Assembly (NCBI GenBank): GCA_902494245.1
Contig: CABUSR010000005.1
Coordinates: 6,795-70,794, forward strand
Direction of reading: 5' to 3'
DNA length: 64,000 bases
Origin: an uncultured Collinsella sp.
GTDB taxonomy: Bacteria > Actinomycetota > Coriobacteriia > Coriobacteriales > Coriobacteriaceae
The translations under genes were made by a program, and so were the position numbers. This document shows, piece after piece, positions 17,087-25,286 of this stretch; position 1 is the stretch's first letter; every line of letters starts with the position of its first letter. The notes under the pieces are model-generated. The model was given only the letters and a program-made list of their open reading frames with translations. It had not been told where the DNA came from and did no database searches.

Positions 17087-17399
17087 CAAAGCCCCTCAAC
17101 AACAAGCAAAGCAACAAACAGCCTCAATAATACGGCAAAGACAGCACCGTTGCCCTCGCCAACAAGAGCGGAAACGCCAATGATGCCGTCATCAACAGCG
17201 AGAACCCGTCAGCGCGAGCAAGGTGCCTTGAAAGACGAGAATGCAACAGAAATGAGGCTGCCGATGACCAGGCAAAAACAGCGAGACGGCGTCAGCTGAG
17301 TCGATTTGGCCCGAAAGAGGAGGGAGCACGCCTTATGGCGGCGACCGACGAATGAGCGCCAAATCGGCCAGCTGACGCCGTCGCAGCGTCAACATAGTT
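17087..17399. other. Spacer between rnpB and the yigZ-type gene
   Basis: About 310 bases without a gene. The right part is a long palindrome (17281-17384). The left part, 17087-17280, shows no ORF with a ribosome binding site and no RNA I recognise; it should hold the yigZ promoter. Confidence 0.5.
17281..17384. repeat. Long imperfect palindrome just downstream of rnpB
   Basis: Arms 17281-17310 (GACGGCGTCAGCTGAGTCGA within it) and 17358-17384 (CAGCTGACGCCGTCGC) pair with a few mismatches across about 27 bases. RNase P RNA ends about 16 bases before it, so it may define the rnpB 3' end. Confidence 0.7.
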
Positions 17400-17762
17400 G
17401 CCGAGTGGGCCTATAAGCCGGGTTCTGTCGTGAACGGTCATTTATCTTGTCTGCACGTTACCGTGCAGCTCCACGCACGCTACCCGAACGCGGACCGGGC
17501 CGGCCCATAGCGTTCCTATTCGCGCTTGCTCCGGATGGGGCTTGCCAAGCCGCCGTGTTGCCACGACGCTGGTGGTCTCTTACACCACCGTTTCAGCTTT
17601 TCCCTTTACGCCTTGCGGCGCAGGTGGGAGTCTTCTTTTCTGCGGCGCTTTCCGTCGGATCACTCCGCCCGGCCGTTAGCCGGCATCCCGCCCTCTGGAG
17701 CCCGGACTTTCCTCACGCGTGCCGCAAGCAGCACATCGCGCGACCGTCTGGCCCACTCAGCA
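17400..17762 (-). ncRNA. rnpB: RNase P RNA, bacterial class A
   Basis: Catalytic RNA that matures tRNA 5' ends. On the minus strand the conserved GAGGAAAGTCCGGGCTCC block lies near the 5' end and ACAGAACCCGGCTTATAGGC near the 3' end. The P1 helix is formed by GAGTGGGCC (17750-17758) and its exact complement at 17403-17411. Length about 360 nt is normal for class A. A TACACT -10 hexamer lies at 17770-17775. Ends are estimated to a few bases. Confidence 0.95.
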
Positions 17763-17769
17763 GTGAAAG

Positions 17770-17796
17770 AGTGTAGCACACCGTTGCCGCGGGCAA
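17770..17796 (-). promoter_or_regulatory. Candidate rnpB promoter
   Basis: On the minus strand TACACT (17770-17775) lies about eight bases before the RNA start. TTGCCC at 17791-17796 would give a short 15-base spacer. The -10 is convincing, the -35 less so. Confidence 0.4.
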
Positions 17797-17858
17797 TGGC
17801 ACAACACAAGCGTTCGACACGATAAACCAAGAACCACGCTATGCAGTACAATAGTGTC

Positions 17859-17958
17859 GTCGATGGGTAACGTCGTCAGTCGAGACGCGACCGCGCTCCG
17901 CACCCCTCCGTCTACTCGGTGCGTTCCCGCCTCCTCCCCGAGGCGGGATGTCGGCATT
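17859..17958 (+). ncRNA. Possible small RNA with two C-rich loops (6C-like)
   Basis: Two consecutive stems are visible: CGCACC/GGTGCG (17899-17904 and 17918-17923) with a loop starting CCTCC, and TCCCGCCTC/GAGGCGGGA (17925-17933 and 17940-17948) with loop CTCCCC. ATTTTT follows at about 17956. A TACAAT lies at 17847-17852. Paired hairpins with C-rich loops are the hallmark of actinobacterial 6C RNAs, whose loops can bind G-rich ribosome binding sites. The exact 6C consensus could not be confirmed, and the T-run is a few bases away from the second stem. Confidence 0.35.
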
Positions 17959-18046
17959 TTTCATGCACCAACAACCCAATAGCCCGTGAACAGCCTAGGC
18001 GGTATTGCACGCGGGCAGCATCGCGCACCTCAGCAACAAATGCAAA

Positions 18047-18077
18047 AAGGGATCCGTCCATTGCGGACGGATCCCTT
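18047..18077 (-). terminator. Rho-independent terminator after rpsA
   Basis: AAGGGATCCGTCC and GGACGGATCCCTT form a perfect 13-bp stem with a short loop. On the minus strand a TTTTT run follows. Confidence 0.85.
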
Positions 18078-18101
18078 AAAACAAGTGATCGTCAAACCGA
18101 T

Positions 18102-19268
18102 TTACTCGGCGTCGGTCTCCTCGTCCTTCTTCTCGGAAGGCAGCGGGGTAACCTCGATCTCGACGCCCAGAGTCTCAGCAGCAGACTTCATGGACAGGGA
18201 GATACGACGACGGTCGAGGTCAATCTCCATGACCTTGACCTGAACCTTGTCGCCCACGTGGGTGACCTGAGAAGGCTGGTCGACGTGCTTGTTGGCCATC
18301 TCGGAGATGTGCACCAGGCCCTCGATGCCCTCGCCCAGGTCGACGAAAGCGCCGAACGGGACAAGCTTGGTCACAGTGCCCTCGACGATAGCGCCGACGG
18401 GGTACTTCTTGACCAGTGCGCGCCACGGATCCTCGGTGGTCTGCTTGAGACCCAGGGAGATGCGCTCACGGTTGAGATCGACGTCGAGAACCTCGACCTC
18501 GACCTCCTGGCCGACCTTGACAACCTCGGAAGGATGGTTGACGTGGTTCCAGGAGAGCTCGGAGATGTGGATGAGGCCGTCGATACCGCCGAGGTCGACG
18601 AAGGCGCCGAAGTCGACGATGGAGGAAACGGTGCCCTGGAGACGCATGCCAGACTTGAGCTTGGACAGGATCTCGGAGCGCTCGGCCTTACGGGACTCCT
18701 CGAGCACGACGCGACGGGAGAGGACGACGTTGTTGCGGTTGCGGTCCATCTCGATAACGCGGGCCTCGATGCGGGTGCCCATGTAGGAGGTGAGGTCCTT
18801 GACGCGACGGAGGTCGACGAGGGAAGCGGGCAGGAAGCCACGCAGGCCGATGTCGAGGATCAGGCCGCCCTTGACAACCTCGATAACCTCGCCCTCGACG
18901 TTCTCGCCAGAGTTGAACTTCTCCTCGATGCGGTTCCAAGCACGCTCGTACTCGGCACGCTTCTTGGACAGGACCAGACGACCGTCCTTGTCCTCCTTCT
19001 GGAGAACCAGGGCCTCGATGGGATCACCGAGTGCAACGATGTCTGCAGGGTTAGCGTCCTTGCGGATGGACAGCTCGCGGACCGGGATAACGCCCTCGGA
19101 CTTGAATCCGATGTCAACGAGCACCTCGTCATGCTCGATCTTAACGACAGTGCCGTTAACGAGATCGCCCTCATCAAAGTCGGTAATCGTACCGTCGATG
19201 AGGTTGTTCATCTCCTCCTCGTTGACATCGTCAAGAGAGAAAATGGACGAGTTCTGAATCTCACTCAA
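18102..19268 (-). CDS. rpsA: 30S ribosomal protein S1
   Basis: 388 aa with four S1 RNA-binding repeats, as in actinobacterial and Firmicute forms rather than the six of E. coli. The repeats begin near residues 35, 122, 207 and 292; DFGAFVDLGGIDGLIHISELSW and PFGAFVDLGEGIEGLVHISEM mark repeats three and four. It ends with an acidic tail. The start is a TTG at 19268, seven bases after AAAGGGG; there is no nearby ATG in frame. A good promoter lies about 130 bases upstream and a strong terminator follows. It is monocistronic. Confidence 0.95.
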   Translation of the reverse strand: MSEIQNSSIFSLDDVNEEEMNNLIDGTITDFDEGDLVNGTVVKIEHDEVLVDIGFKSEGVIPVRELSIRKDANPADIVALGDPIEALVLQKEDKDGRLVLSKKRAEYERAWNRIEEKFNSGENVEGEVIEVVKGGLILDIGLRGFLPASLVDLRRVKDLTSYMGTRIEARVIEMDRNRNNVVLSRRVVLEESRKAERSEILSKLKSGMRLQGTVSSIVDFGAFVDLGGIDGLIHISELSWNHVNHPSEVVKVGQEVEVEVLDVDLNRERISLGLKQTTEDPWRALVKKYPVGAIVEGTVTKLVPFGAFVDLGEGIEGLVHISEMANKHVDQPSQVTHVGDKVQVKVMEIDLDRRRISLSMKSAAETLGVEIEVTPLPSEKKDEETDAE

Positions 19269-19584
19269 AGGTGGACCCCTTTCGAACTACGGGGCCCCGA
19301 TTGCTAGGACCTACAGAAGGGTGCGACAAGCACACAACGTTTAGGAACACTCGGGAGCCGACAGATACTAATGTGACGCTTATGCAATCACGTTCGTATA
19401 GGTTACGGGGAAATGGGTTCGATTTCAAGCGTGAACTGCGTTTTTTTACTCGTGTGAAGACTTTTTCGTAATCTTATGGACAGCTGTCTCCACAACTTGA
19501 CGATAAGCAGTTTGCCCATACACCTTTAGGGTAAAGTATCCGGAGCCAACGATTCTGGAACGATTTTTCGAGAAAGGTGCCCGC
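19269..19584. other. Divergent promoter region between rpsA and a HAD gene
   Basis: About 316 bases. It contains the rpsA promoter and a leader of roughly 125 nt on the minus side. On the plus side an AT-rich stretch with TTGACG near 19498 may drive the HAD gene, but no matching -10 was found. No RNA element was recognised. Confidence 0.5.
19400..19428 (-). promoter_or_regulatory. Candidate rpsA promoter
   Basis: On the minus strand TTGAAA (19423-19428) and TAACCT (19400-19405) are separated by 17 bases, a good sigma-70 type spacing. The predicted start is about 125 bases upstream of the TTG codon. Confidence 0.55.
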
Positions 19585-20343
19585 GTGCTCAAAGCAGTCG
19601 TTTTCGATATGGACGAAACGCTTCTTAGCATCAACCTCAATGCATTCATCCTTCGATATTTTAAGGATGTCTCGTCGATGCTCGCGGATATCGGTCGCCG
19701 CAGCCACGGTGGCACGATGGCACGCCTCGGCACCATCTTGGTCGACCTCAACGCGAATCGCCGAAGCGGCACGGATAATCGCACCAATCTGGAGTTCTAC
19801 CAAGAAGAGGTTGAGCGCCGGTGCGGCATTTGCCTCTCGGACCCACTTATCTACGAGGCGTTTACCTACTACGACCGCGAAGTCCTGCCGTACAAGAACG
19901 ACGATGTCATCAACGCCCACGCCATGCCGGGCGCACACGCCGCGCTTCAGGCCGTACAGGATGCAGGACTGCGCTGCGCGCTCTTCACCAACCCCAGCTT
20001 TCCGCAGGGGGCCATCGAGTGCCGCATGGGTTGGGGCGATCTGGCCGACGCCCCCTTTGAGCTCGTCACGCACATGGGAAACACCACCCGCTGCAAGCCC
20101 GATGCCACCTACTATCTAGAGCAGCTTCAGGTGATGGGGCTCGAGCCGCACGAGGTCCTCATGGTGGGCAACGATCCCAAACGCGACTTCCCCAGCCCCG
20201 CCTGCGGCATTCAGACTGCCTATGTGGGCCAAGGCAAGCCCAGCCGAGCCACCTGGCGCGGAACCATGGAAGACTTCGCCCGCGACTTCAACGCCGTTAT
20301 CGAAGCCTTCTACGAACACCAAATAGCCGACGAACTGTCCTAA
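19585..20343 (+). CDS. HAD-superfamily hydrolase
   Basis: 252 aa phosphatase-like protein. The nucleophile motif DMDETL is at residues 8-13, motif II is LFTNPS, and GNDPKRDFPSP near the C-terminus carries the metal-binding Asp residues. The long insert between motifs I and II is a C1-type cap. The substrate is unknown. GTG 19585 has AGAAAGG seven bases upstream. The gene converges on the cysteine desulfidase gene and the two stop codons overlap by four bases. Confidence 0.87.
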   Translation: MLKAVVFDMDETLLSINLNAFILRYFKDVSSMLADIGRRSHGGTMARLGTILVDLNANRRSGTDNRTNLEFYQEEVERRCGICLSDPLIYEAFTYYDREVLPYKNDDVINAHAMPGAHAALQAVQDAGLRCALFTNPSFPQGAIECRMGWGDLADAPFELVTHMGNTTRCKPDATYYLEQLQVMGLEPHEVLMVGNDPKRDFPSPACGIQTAYVGQGKPSRATWRGTMEDFARDFNAVIEAFYEHQIADELS

Positions 20344-21659
20344 CAGACTCGAGTCTTGCCGATCATGATGTTTAGGATCTCGACGTCGGTGTCTTTCATA
20401 CCCACACGGCCCACATAGCCCATGCTGGCGATCGTCTGCTCGACGGTATCCTGAATGAGGCCCTCACCGGCACGGAAGCCGCGGCCCTGCATGGCCATAT
20501 CGTGACCCAGAATCGCAGCGTCAACGGCTGCCGAAATCTTAGCCGCGCAACTCGCCTTGGCGCCATCGCATACAATGCCGCCCACGTTACCGAGCGTGTT
20601 CGAAACCGTCGCGCCAATCTGCTCGCGCGTGCCACCACACAGCCAGGTAATCGCGGCACCGGCACCGCATGCGGCGCAAATAGCACCGCAAAACGCCGAG
20701 AGCGCACCAATATAGCTCTTGATATGCACGGCGATCAGATCGGACAGCATCACGGCGCGCACCAGGCGGTCATGGTCGCAGCGCAAATACTCGGCATACT
20801 CCATAACGGGCAAGGCACAGGTAATGCCCTGATTGCCCGAGCCGCACACGATGGCGACCGGCAGCGCGCAGCCGTTCATGCGGGCATCGGACCCGGCGGC
20901 CGCGCGGGCACGGGCACGACAGGCGACGTCATCGGCACGAGCGCCCAGCAGCGTACGGCCCACCTCGGCGCCCCAAGCGTGCGCCAGGCCCTCGGCACTG
21001 ATCGCACCGTTCAGCTCAATCTGACGCTCAACGGCAGCGCGGGCGTCCTCAATGTCACCGTCCTCGATAAAGTCGATGATGGACTCAATGCTCATAGGGG
21101 TATCGGCGTTATCTGCCGCACGCTCGGCCACGACGCGCTCGGCGCAGGCGGCACACTCCCCCGCCGACTTGCCGCATACCGGAATACCGTCGAGCGTATG
21201 GCACGTAACATTGGTGTGGTGGTCGGTAATCTCGACGATCGCAACATGGCCCCCGGCCGTGGCAGTCACCTTGATGTAGAGGTTGGGCACACCCTCGACA
21301 AGCGACACATCGCAGTAACCGGCATCGGCGAGGAGCTCGGACACGCGAGCACGGTCTTCGTCGTTAACGCTCTCGAGCACCTCGAGCGCGCTCTTGGCGT
21401 CACCGCCCACGGCGCCCAGCACGGCCGCGGCCTCAATACCGTGCATACCGCCCGAGTTGGGCACGGTCACGCTCTTAACGTTCTTGATGATATTGCCCGA
21501 GCAGGCAACATCCATATGATCGGGTTCGCAACCGAGCGTCTGGCTCGCCAGCGCCGCTGCATAGGCAACGGCAATGGGCTCGGTGCAGCCGAGCGCACAG
21601 ACAAGCTCGCGGTTCAAAACATCGCAAAACGCGGTATCACGAAGGGAATCGGCAGGCAT
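20340..21659 (-). CDS. L-cysteine desulfidase / UPF0597 family (CyuA-like)
   Basis: 439 aa. Members of this family (CyuA/YhaM, CdsB) break cysteine down to sulfide, pyruvate and ammonia using an oxygen-sensitive [4Fe-4S] cluster; serine dehydratase activity is an alternative. The N-terminal LGCTEPIAVAYAAA, central CGSGNQGITCALPV and GGIVCDGAKASCAAKI hold the conserved cysteines. ATG 21659 has AGGAG upstream, and TTGTTA/TATTAT with an 18-base spacer lies 40 to 65 bases further up. No transporter partner is next to it. Confidence 0.86.
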   Translation of the reverse strand: MPADSLRDTAFCDVLNRELVCALGCTEPIAVAYAAALASQTLGCEPDHMDVACSGNIIKNVKSVTVPNSGGMHGIEAAAVLGAVGGDAKSALEVLESVNDEDRARVSELLADAGYCDVSLVEGVPNLYIKVTATAGGHVAIVEITDHHTNVTCHTLDGIPVCGKSAGECAACAERVVAERAADNADTPMSIESIIDFIEDGDIEDARAAVERQIELNGAISAEGLAHAWGAEVGRTLLGARADDVACRARARAAAGSDARMNGCALPVAIVCGSGNQGITCALPVMEYAEYLRCDHDRLVRAVMLSDLIAVHIKSYIGALSAFCGAICAACGAGAAITWLCGGTREQIGATVSNTLGNVGGIVCDGAKASCAAKISAAVDAAILGHDMAMQGRGFRAGEGLIQDTVEQTIASMGYVGRVGMKDTDVEILNIMIGKTRVC

Positions 21660-21695
21660 AGGTATCTCCTACTTGTATAACGGACTGGGCTCTCG

Positions 21696-21725
21696 ATAAT
21701 AGTTAGCTCTTTTATTTGATAACAA
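21696..21725 (-). promoter_or_regulatory. Candidate promoter of the cysteine desulfidase gene
   Basis: On the minus strand TTGTTA (21720-21725) and TATTAT (21696-21701) are separated by 18 bases, about 35 bases before the start codon. Confidence 0.5.
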
Positions 21726-21930
21726 TGCATCAAAAACCGCAACCATGGTTCCGACGGACGGCGTTCAAGCGCAATCTGACGGCATTAATTCATGAAAAGC
21801 TAGTCTTGTTGCATGCTAAAGCGTTTGACCAAAAAACACCCGAGCGTTTACACAAAAGTCGCGCTATCATGCAGTCGAACGCGGTAAAACCTTTAGCAAT
21901 TCCGCCGCACGGACCAGAGAGGAACCACTC

Positions 21931-22398
21931 ATGAAGATTGGTATCGGTAACGACCACGCCGCCGTCGAGCTCAAGAACATCATCTCCGAGCACCTGAAGG
22001 AGCGCGGCTGCGAGGTCGTGAACTTTGGCACCGACACCTCCGAGAGCTTCGATTACCCCATCGCCGGCTACAAGGTGGGTAAGGCCGTGGCCAACGGTGA
22101 CGTCGACCTGGGTATCCTGATCTGCGGTACCGGCGTCGGCATCAGCCTGGCCGCCAACAAGGTCGAAGGTGTTCGCGCCGTCGTATGCTCCGAGCCCTTC
22201 AGCGCCAAGCTCTCCCGCATGCACAACAACACCAACGTGCTCGCCTTTGGCGCCCGCGTCGTGGGCTCCGAGCTCGCCAAGATGATTGTCGACGAGTGGC
22301 TCGACGCCGAGTTTGAGGGCGGTCGTCACGAGCGTCGCGTTAACCTCCTCAACGAGATCGACCACACGCGCGGCCTCAAGGTCGTCGACGAGGCCTAA
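21931..22398 (+). CDS. rpiB: Ribose-5-phosphate isomerase B
   Basis: 155 aa enzyme of the pentose phosphate pathway interconverting ribose 5-phosphate and ribulose 5-phosphate. The N-terminal GNDHAAVELK, the active-site ILICGTGVGISLAANK with its cysteine, and HNNTNVLAFGARVVG are all present. Length is normal. ATG 21931 has AGAGAGGA upstream. A strong terminator follows, so it is a single-gene unit. LacA/B-type or allose isomerases are related alternatives. Confidence 0.93.
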   Translation: MKIGIGNDHAAVELKNIISEHLKERGCEVVNFGTDTSESFDYPIAGYKVGKAVANGDVDLGILICGTGVGISLAANKVEGVRAVVCSEPFSAKLSRMHNNTNVLAFGARVVGSELAKMIVDEWLDAEFEGGRHERRVNLLNEIDHTRGLKVVDEA

Positions 22399-22425
22399 AC
22401 TACTCAGTGCCACAAGCTAACAGCA

Positions 22426-22460
22426 GGGGCCCGCTCGGAACTCATGTCCGAGCGGGCCCC
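22426..22460 (+). terminator. Rho-independent terminator after rpiB
   Basis: GGGGCCCGCTCGGA pairs perfectly with TCCGAGCGGGCCCC around a seven-base loop, followed by TTCATAGATTTT on the plus strand. Confidence 0.8.
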
Positions 22461-22481
22461 TTCATAGATTTTGGAATAAAA

Positions 22482-22511
22482 GGGCGCCGCGGATGGAGTT
22501 CCGCGGCGCCC
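22482..22511 (-). terminator. Rho-independent terminator after ndk
   Basis: GGGCGCCGCGGA and TCCGCGGCGCCC form a perfect 12-bp stem. On the minus strand TTTTATTCC follows. Confidence 0.8.
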
Positions 22512-22549
22512 AAGCCACACGCTAACAGCTTTAAGGAGTCAAAGCTGGT

Positions 22550-22954
22550 TTAGCCAAAAAAGCGCTTGATCTCGATCTCGGCGTTCTCCAGGCAGTCGGA
22601 GCCGTGGATCACGTTGGCATTGACATCGACAGCAAAGTCGCCGCGAATGGTGCCGGGGGCAGCATCAAGCGGGTTAGTAGCGCCCATAAGGGTGCGCATC
22701 TTGGAGACAGCGGAGAGACCGGAAACGACCATCTTGACGACCGGACCGCTCGTCATAAAGTCGCAGAGACTGCCAAAGAAGGGCTTGTCGGCCAGATGGG
22801 CGTAGTGCTCCTCGACGGTAGCGCGCTCGAGCGTGGTCATCTCCATGCGCTCGATGACAAGGCCGCTGCGCTCAATGCGAGCAACGATCTCGCCGATCTT
22901 GCGGTCGCGCACGGCGTCGGGCTTAATCATGATGAAAGTCTTCTCGATAGCCAT
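22550..22954 (-). CDS. ndk: Nucleoside diphosphate kinase
   Basis: 134 aa. Transfers the gamma phosphate between nucleoside triphosphates and diphosphates. The catalytic histidine lies in NVIHGSDCLENAEIEI near the C-terminus, and MEKTFIMIKPDAV-like and GATNPLDAAPGTIRGDF motifs are intact. ATG 22954 gives the family N-terminus (AIEKTFIMIKPD), with GAAAGG upstream. A consensus-spaced promoter lies about 70 bases upstream and a strong terminator follows. Confidence 0.96.
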   Translation of the reverse strand: MAIEKTFIMIKPDAVRDRKIGEIVARIERSGLVIERMEMTTLERATVEEHYAHLADKPFFGSLCDFMTSGPVVKMVVSGLSAVSKMRTLMGATNPLDAAPGTIRGDFAVDVNANVIHGSDCLENAEIEIKRFFG

Positions 22955-23017
22955 AAGGTAGCCTTTCAAGTAGGTTCGCGCGTGCCCAAGTCCCATTCCG
23001 GCACCCGCCTGGACTGC

Positions 23018-23046
23018 ATCGTAACAGAGTTTTAGCTGCAGTTAAA
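23018..23046 (-). promoter_or_regulatory. Candidate ndk promoter
   Basis: On the minus strand TTTAAC (23041-23046) and TACGAT (23018-23023) are 17 bases apart. It lies in a 376-base spacer (22955-23331) that otherwise contains only the argH terminator and an imperfect CCGACCG/CGGTCGG stem near 23130-23175; no gene was seen there. Confidence 0.5.
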
Positions 23047-23258
23047 CAAAAAGCTGTTTATTGAAACGCTGCAATTTATTAAAACGCTCCATATGTGTCA
23101 CTTCTGTTTCGAAGCCCGATTAGAGTACCATCCGACCGCCCATCAACCGCATCGAACCGAGCGGACGGTCGGTTGTCGCCCGTGAACGCACCCCCTTCAC
23201 AACCTGCCCAAAGGTCCTACAGAAGTTCTCGACAGACCCCTCCCTTCTCTATAACAAA

Positions 23259-23286
23259 ACGGGCGCCCACCGTAGCGGGCACCCGT
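23259..23286 (-). terminator. Rho-independent terminator after argH
   Basis: ACGGGTGCCCGC pairs with GTGGGCGCCCGT on the minus strand and is followed by TTTTG. It lies 45 bases behind the argH stop. Confidence 0.75.
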
Positions 23287-23331
23287 AAAGGCAAGATATG
23301 ATGAACACACCAGACAGACGCATCCAATAAG

Positions 23332-24762
23332 TTAATTAGCCCCGTGACCCATCTCGACAACCTTGGTCAGCGATCCAAACATGCCTTCGTCGGCCACGAG
23401 CTGCGCCTCGGCACGCTGCAGCTGAACGGCAACGGCGGCAGGGGCGGTACCGCCCTCGGTCGTGCGCGCGGCGACAATCGACGGGATGTCGAGCGCCTCG
23501 GTAATGTCGCGCTCAAAGAGCGGGCTTGCCTCCTGGAACACCTCAAACGGCAGGTCCTCAAGATTGCAGCCGCGCTTCTCGCACATCAGGACCAGATGGC
23601 CCACCACGGCATGTGCCTCGCGGAACGGCAGGCCACGCTTGGCCAGGTAATCAGCAACATCGGTAGCGGCAAGGTGCCCCACGCCGCACTCGCGCGCCAT
23701 GGCATCCTCGTTGACGGTCCAAGTCGAAATCATACCAGCCATAACGGACAGGCACTGCATGAGCGTGTGAGCGGTATCGAGCGCGCCCTCCTTGTCCTCC
23801 TGCAAGTCCTTGTTATAAGCAAGCGGCAGACCCTTCATGGTCACGAGCAGCTGCACCAGGTTGCCATAGACTCGGCCACTCTTGCCGCGGATAAGCTCGG
23901 CAAAGTCGGGGTTCTTCTTCTGCGGCATGATAGACGAGCCAGTGGAGTAGGAGTCTGAAAGCGTGATAAAGCCAAATTCGGAGCTCGACCACAGCACGAT
24001 CTCCTCGGAAAGACGCGACAGGTGCATCGCCATGACGGAGCCGGCGTAATGCAGATCGAGCAGGAAATCACGGTCGGAAACCGCATCGAGCGAGTTGGGA
24101 ATCACGCCCGCAAAGCCAAGTTCAGCAGCCGTCATCTGGCGATCGAGCGGATAGCTCGTACCGGCAAGCGCGGCAGCACCCAGCGGGCAGTTGTCGGCGG
24201 CATCAAAGGCGGCCTTCAAACGTGTAAAGTCGCGCGCGAACATCCAGGAATACGCCAGCAGATGATGCGAGAGCAGCACGGGCTGAGCGTGCTGCATATG
24301 CGTGTAACCCGGCAGAATCACCTTGTCGTACTTCTTGGCCGCATCCACCAGCACATGGCGCAGCTCAAGATTGGCCTCCATGAGCTCCTTGGCCAGCGCC
24401 TTGACGCCCAGGCGTGTATCGGTCGCCACCTGGTCGTTGCGCGAACGCCCAGTATGCAAGCGCTTACCGGCCTCTCCGATGCGGCGCGTCAGCTCGCTCT
24501 CGATGGACATATGAATGTCCTCGTCGTTGATATCGAAGGTGAAGTTGCCGGCATCGATATCCTGTTCGATTCCGGTCAGGCCCTCGGCAATCGCCTGCTC
24601 GTCCTCGGCACTGATGATGCCTTGGGCGGCCAGCATCTTGGCATGTGCCTTAGAGCCGGCGATATCCTGCTTATAGAGATGTTTGTCGACCGGCAGCGAC
24701 GCGCCAAACTCCTGCGTGACCTCGGCCACGCCTGCCTCAAAACGACCGCCCCAAAGAGCCAT
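23332..24762 (-). CDS. argH: Argininosuccinate lyase
   Basis: 476 aa. Last step of arginine synthesis, splitting argininosuccinate into arginine and fumarate. The fumarase/ASL signature GSSIMPQKKNPD is present, with HTGRSRNDQVATDTRL and GYTHMQHAQPV at the other active-site regions. ATG 24762 begins the normal MALWGGRFE N-terminus, with AAAGGGGA upstream. It follows argG on the same strand, separated by 524 bases that contain a 56-codon gene and a GC-rich stem. Confidence 0.96.
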   Translation of the reverse strand: MALWGGRFEAGVAEVTQEFGASLPVDKHLYKQDIAGSKAHAKMLAAQGIISAEDEQAIAEGLTGIEQDIDAGNFTFDINDEDIHMSIESELTRRIGEAGKRLHTGRSRNDQVATDTRLGVKALAKELMEANLELRHVLVDAAKKYDKVILPGYTHMQHAQPVLLSHHLLAYSWMFARDFTRLKAAFDAADNCPLGAAALAGTSYPLDRQMTAAELGFAGVIPNSLDAVSDRDFLLDLHYAGSVMAMHLSRLSEEIVLWSSSEFGFITLSDSYSTGSSIMPQKKNPDFAELIRGKSGRVYGNLVQLLVTMKGLPLAYNKDLQEDKEGALDTAHTLMQCLSVMAGMISTWTVNEDAMARECGVGHLAATDVADYLAKRGLPFREAHAVVGHLVLMCEKRGCNLEDLPFEVFQEASPLFERDITEALDIPSIVAARTTEGGTAPAAVAVQLQRAEAQLVADEGMFGSLTKVVEMGHGAN

Positions 24763-24880
24763 GGAACCGTCCCCTTTCATCAAATACCAAACGAAGCGCC
24801 CAAAGCAATGCGCCATATCGCTAAAGCGATTTTTCAACCGCTAGTTTTACACATTCCCCACCGTGTGCGGAGCCATGTAG

Positions 24881-25051
24881 CTAATTTGCAAAGAAGTGAC
24901 GCGCCATGCACTTGGCGCCCAACGTCTCCCTCCGCATGTTGCCCTGCGAACCATCGATCCAGGCCTTCAGGCTCATAGGAACGTCTTCGACCTTTGCAGC
25001 ATCGAACTCGGGCGCGAGGGCAAGTAAAGCATGCACGAAAGCATTGAACAT
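24881..25051 (-). CDS. Small hypothetical protein between argG and argH
   Basis: 56 aa, not recognised. The ATG at 25051 follows GAGGA by nine bases. The peptide starts MFNAFVHALLALAPEFDAAK, has a WIDGSQGNMRRE stretch and ends in CMARHFFAN, so it is a mixed, probably soluble small protein with a short hydrophobic N-terminus. Codon usage (GCC, CTC, GAC, AAG) looks like that of real genes here. It lies behind argG and before argH on the same strand, so it may be co-transcribed and linked to arginine metabolism, but no function is implied by sequence. Confidence 0.55.
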   Translation of the reverse strand: MFNAFVHALLALAPEFDAAKVEDVPMSLKAWIDGSQGNMRRETLGAKCMARHFFAN

Positions 25052-25102
25052 AATGGATACTCCTCATATATATAGGCGCAGAGCCGCCAAATTGATAGAA
25101 GG

Positions 25103-25130
25103 AGCCCCGCCGGACAACCCCGGCGGGGCT
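25103..25130 (-). terminator. GC-rich stem behind argG
   Basis: AGCCCCGCCGG and CCGGCGGGGCT form a perfect 11-bp stem. No proper T-run follows on either strand, so it may be a weak terminator or a stability element. Confidence 0.4.
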
Positions 25131-25286
25131 CGGACTCAGCCGCAGACGCGGCATCATATATGCGGGCGGAACGTAGGGGCCACCGATGTTAAGAAGTGTC
25201 AGCAAGCATAACGAAAGGTAGGGACCCCGTGCGCCCGTTTTGTATCACGCGGATGGGCCGCGCGGATACCAAGGGAAGGAAAAGCC

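Larger units (their letters stand above)
24763..25286. other. argG-argH intergenic region
   Basis: 524 bases between two genes of one pathway. It holds the 56-codon gene (24881-25051) and a perfect 11-bp stem at 25103-25130. The part next to argG (25131-25286) shows nothing recognisable. Confidence 0.5.

Noticed and set aside
19405..19440. GGGTTCGATTTC resembling a tRNA T-loop
   Set aside because: No acceptor, D or anticodon stems can be built around it; it lies in the rpsA promoter.
23289..23331. Ten-codon ORF (ATGATGAACACACC start) behind the argH terminator
   Set aside because: Very short, no regulatory context and on the strand opposite argH.
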